NCBI GenBank assembly: GCA_001871755.1
Contig: MNXL01000400.1
Coordinates: forward strand, 893 to 7,506
Length of the DNA stretch: 6,614 nt
Direction: 5' to 3'
DNA from: Anaerolineae bacterium CG2_30_64_16
Lineage (GTDB): Bacteria > Chloroflexota > Anaerolineae > CG2-30-64-16
Shown here one piece after another: positions 4,986 through 6,614 of the stretch. The notes beneath the pieces were generated by a model. The model searched no databases and was not told the origin of the DNA. It worked only from the letters and a program-made list of their open reading frames with translations. Both the position numbers and the translations under genes were made by a program. Position 1 is the first letter of the stretch. Every line of letters starts with the position of its first letter.

Positions 4986-6288
4986 GTGCTCCTCCAGCCT
5001 GCTTGCCGAGCAGATGCTCGACGGCCCGGTCCAATTGTGGGTCGCGCCCTGCGGCCGCGTCCTCCTTTGTAAACGGCGCCACGATGTCCGGTTCCAGCCC
5101 GGCCTCGTGGATGCCGCGCCCTTGCGGCGTGAACCAATGCGCGATGGTCACCCGTAGCTGCGACCCGTCGCTGAGGGTGTTGGACAACTGCACCGAGCCC
5201 TTGCCGTAGGTCTTCTCACCGATCAGGATGCCGGTACCGGCATCCTGAATTGCGCCTGCCACGATCTCAGCGGCGCTGGCGCTGCCCCCGTCCACCAGGA
5301 CGACCAACGGCGTGTTGCCCAACCGGTAGCCACCCTGGCGAGGGTACGCCCGCTCCCGGCCGTCCTTGAAGCGTTCCAACAGGATGTTGCCCTCCGGTAC
5401 AAAGTAGCTGCCAATCTGGACCGATGCGTCCAGCAGCCCTCCAGGATTGCCGCGCAGGTCCAGGATGAGCCCGACCGGATTGGTGGCCAATGCAGTCCGC
5501 AACGCCCCTGCCAGGCGCGCGGGCGCCACATTGCTGAATTCGCTCAACGCGATGTAGGCGACCGTGCCGTCGGCCAGGCTTTTTGAGTCCACCACCGGGA
5601 TCTCGATACGCGCTCGCACCACGCTGACGTCGAAGGCCGGCTGCCCGTCGCGATGGATCGTCAGGACGACGGTGCTGCCTTCTGGGCCGCGGATCAAGCC
5701 GATGGCCTCCAGCAGGCTCAGGCCCGTGACATCCTGGTCATCAACCGCAACGATTACATCGTCGACCTGCAAACCCGCCTTTTCGGCCGGCTGTTGTGGG
5801 AAAAGATAGGTCAGCCGAACGCCGCCTCCCTCTGCCAAATCCACCCGCGCCCCGATCCCCTCGAAATGGCCTTCTAGATCCGCACTGAACAGCGCGGCAT
5901 GTTGGGGGTCAACGAAGGCGGTGTGAGGATCCCCCAACTGGTTGACGAAACCCCTGAGCACCGCGTACATCAGCTCCTTGCCTTGGGGCAGATCGCCGTA
6001 AAACTGCTCCTTGAGCAGGTCCAGTGCCTCTTGGAACAGAGCGATATCCAGGGTATCTTCGCCAACATTGCCGGGCGGCGAGGCTGTGGCAGGCTGACCA
6101 GGCACGGCTGTCGGGAGCACGCGCGTCTGGCTTGACGGCGTCAGGGTAGGGGGGGCGTCTGCGGCCAATGTCGCGCAGGAATGCGCACCCACGCTTAGCC
6201 CGATCCCGAACGCGGCCAGCGCGAGGATCGATGCAGCCACGATGATCACAAATGCCTTGACCAATGCAGGAAGTGTATTTTCTCGCAT
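4969..6288 (-). CDS. S41 C-terminal-processing (tail-specific) serine protease, membrane-anchored
   Basis: A CtpA/CtpB/Tsp-type protease of 439 residues. An N-terminal hydrophobic helix (about 10-34) is followed by a Pro/Thr/Ser-rich linker (45-72). There is no lipobox at Cys38, so it is probably an anchor or uncleaved signal with the protease outside the membrane. A short helical domain (78-135) is followed by a PDZ domain (about 142-215, with QQPAEKAGLQVDDVIVAVD) and the S41 core (240-405). By alignment with CtpB, Ser338 in GGSASAAEI, Lys363 in EKTYGKG and Gln367 form the Ser/Lys/Gln active site with the expected 25- and 4-residue spacing, so it should be active. TPQGRGIHEAGLEPDI (387-402) is the usual family end motif. 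The start is ATG 6288 with GGTGGTGA upstream. It follows a paralogue by 61 nt and overlaps smpB by 17 nt. Confidence 0.93.
   Translation of the reverse strand: MRENTLPALVKAFVIIVAASILALAAFGIGLSVGAHSCATLAADAPPTLTPSSQTRVLPTAVPGQPATASPPGNVGEDTLDIALFQEALDLLKEQFYGDLPQGKELMYAVLRGFVNQLGDPHTAFVDPQHAALFSADLEGHFEGIGARVDLAEGGGVRLTYLFPQQPAEKAGLQVDDVIVAVDDQDVTGLSLLEAIGLIRGPEGSTVVLTIHRDGQPAFDVSVVRARIEIPVVDSKSLADGTVAYIALSEFSNVAPARLAGALRTALATNPVGLILDLRGNPGGLLDASVQIGSYFVPEGNILLERFKDGRERAYPRQGGYRLGNTPLVVLVDGGSASAAEIVAGAIQDAGTGILIGEKTYGKGSVQLSNTLSDGSQLRVTIAHWFTPQGRGIHEAGLEPDIVAPFTKEDAAAGRDPQLDRAVEHLLGKQAGGALGETK
5223..5248. repeat. 26-bp perfect palindrome within the S41 protease gene
   Basis: The half TCAGGATGCCGGT (5223-5235) is followed directly by its exact reverse complement (5236-5248). 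It spans the codons for QDAGTGIL (residues 348-355), between catalytic Ser338 and Lys363. In mRNA it can form an 11-bp stem with a GUAC loop. Confidence 0.9.
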
Positions 6289-6302
6289 GTTTCACCACCA
6301 CT

Positions 6303-6316
6303 TTACATAAATGTAA
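6303..6316. promoter_or_regulatory. AT-rich inverted repeat before the S41 gene
   Basis: TTACAT-AA-ATGTAA is a perfect inverted repeat, 14 nt upstream of the ATG, in a 61-nt gap in otherwise GC-rich DNA. It could be an operator or part of a -10 region (TATGTA on the minus strand), but no convincing -35 box accompanies it. Confidence 0.3.
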
Positions 6317-6349
6317 TTCCAGGCATGGCCCAGCATCGGTAGGGCGGCC

Positions 6350-6614
6350 TCAACGATCCCCGTTCAGCCACGCTTGCGCACGCGCCAATTGAGGATCCCG
6401 ACCGGCATTCCGGTCCTCGGCGCTGATGTTTACTACGATATCGGGCTCCAAACCGGCTTCGTCGATCTGGCGCCGGGCAGGGGTGAGCCAGCGGGCGACC
6501 GTCACGTGTAGGGAGGAGCCATCGGGGAGGGTGTGCACCTCTTGCACCGAGCCCTTCCCGAACGTCTTCTCGCCAATCAACACCGCGCGGCCGCTATCGC
6601 GCAGCGCGCCGGCG
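6350..6614 (-). CDS. S41 C-terminal-processing protease, 3' end only (5' part beyond window)
   Basis: The last 87 codons of a second S41 protease, cut by the right edge. The frame is open to position 6614 and reads AGALRDSGRAVLIGEKTFGKGSVQ, which lines up with AGAIQDAGTGILIGEKTYGKGSVQ of the complete neighbour. The GTG at 6583 is therefore an internal valine and not a start. It keeps the catalytic Lys and Gln (GEKTFGKGSVQ) and the end motif EAGLEPDIV, but the usual TPxGRxIH reads TPARRQID. By eye about 60% of residues in this part match the neighbour, including AGRDPQL near the end, which points to a tandem duplication. The active-site Ser lies outside the window. It ends 61 nt ahead of the complete S41 gene and probably belongs to the same operon. 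Confidence 0.9.
   Translation of the reverse strand, partial: AGALRDSGRAVLIGEKTFGKGSVQEVHTLPDGSSLHVTVARWLTPARRQIDEAGLEPDIVVNISAEDRNAGRDPQLARAQAWLNGDR

Noticed and set aside
6350..6583. A separate 77-residue protein starting at GTG 6583
   Set aside because: The frame stays open to the window edge, and the upstream residues AGALRDSGRA align with the S41 core, so it is the end of a larger gene.

Overview
The window is GC-rich bacterial chromosome with every supported gene on the minus strand, so transcription runs from the right edge to the left. It looks like core chromosome: I see no insertion sequence, phage gene, CRISPR array or plasmid function. Gene content, protein style and the GAAACCCGG/CCGGGTTTC hairpin behind the tmRNA gene best fit Chloroflexota (Anaerolineae or Caldilineae-like). 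That placement is an inference from general impression, not a database result.

Right part (about 3415-6614): the 3' end of one S41 C-terminal-processing protease gene, a complete second S41 protease, smpB and a class I fructose-1,6-bisphosphatase follow each other with gaps of 61 nt, a 17-nt overlap and 29 nt. They read as one operon. The 17-nt overlap joins the protease stop region to a TTG-started smpB.

Middle (about 2710-3414): the ssrA gene for tmRNA, 414 nt, with its own sigma-70-type promoter (17-bp spacer) in the short gap after fbp and a hairpin terminator 6 nt past its 3' end. It encodes a 21-residue tag ending in ALAA, with a perfect 18-bp palindrome inside the tag reading frame. 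Beyond the terminator lies a likely promoter for the left-hand operon, with two 16-nt direct repeats just upstream of its -35 box and three 14-nt GC-rich tandem repeats in the predicted leader.

Left part (1-2709): a short-chain dehydrogenase-like protein whose Tyr/Lys catalytic pair is replaced by Ser/Arg, a CysQ/inositol-monophosphatase family phosphatase and a 292-residue protein I do not recognise. They are spaced by 39 and 42 nt and probably co-transcribed. A possible next gene runs off the left edge.

Functionally, the clearest theme is ribosome rescue: SmpB and tmRNA are encoded one gene apart, next to two tail-specific-type proteases of the class that, in E. coli (Tsp/Prc), can degrade SsrA-tagged proteins. 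I see no wholly new system. The best leads are that neighbourhood, the structured long tag, a 26-bp perfect palindrome inside the protease gene, and the SDR with a substituted active site.
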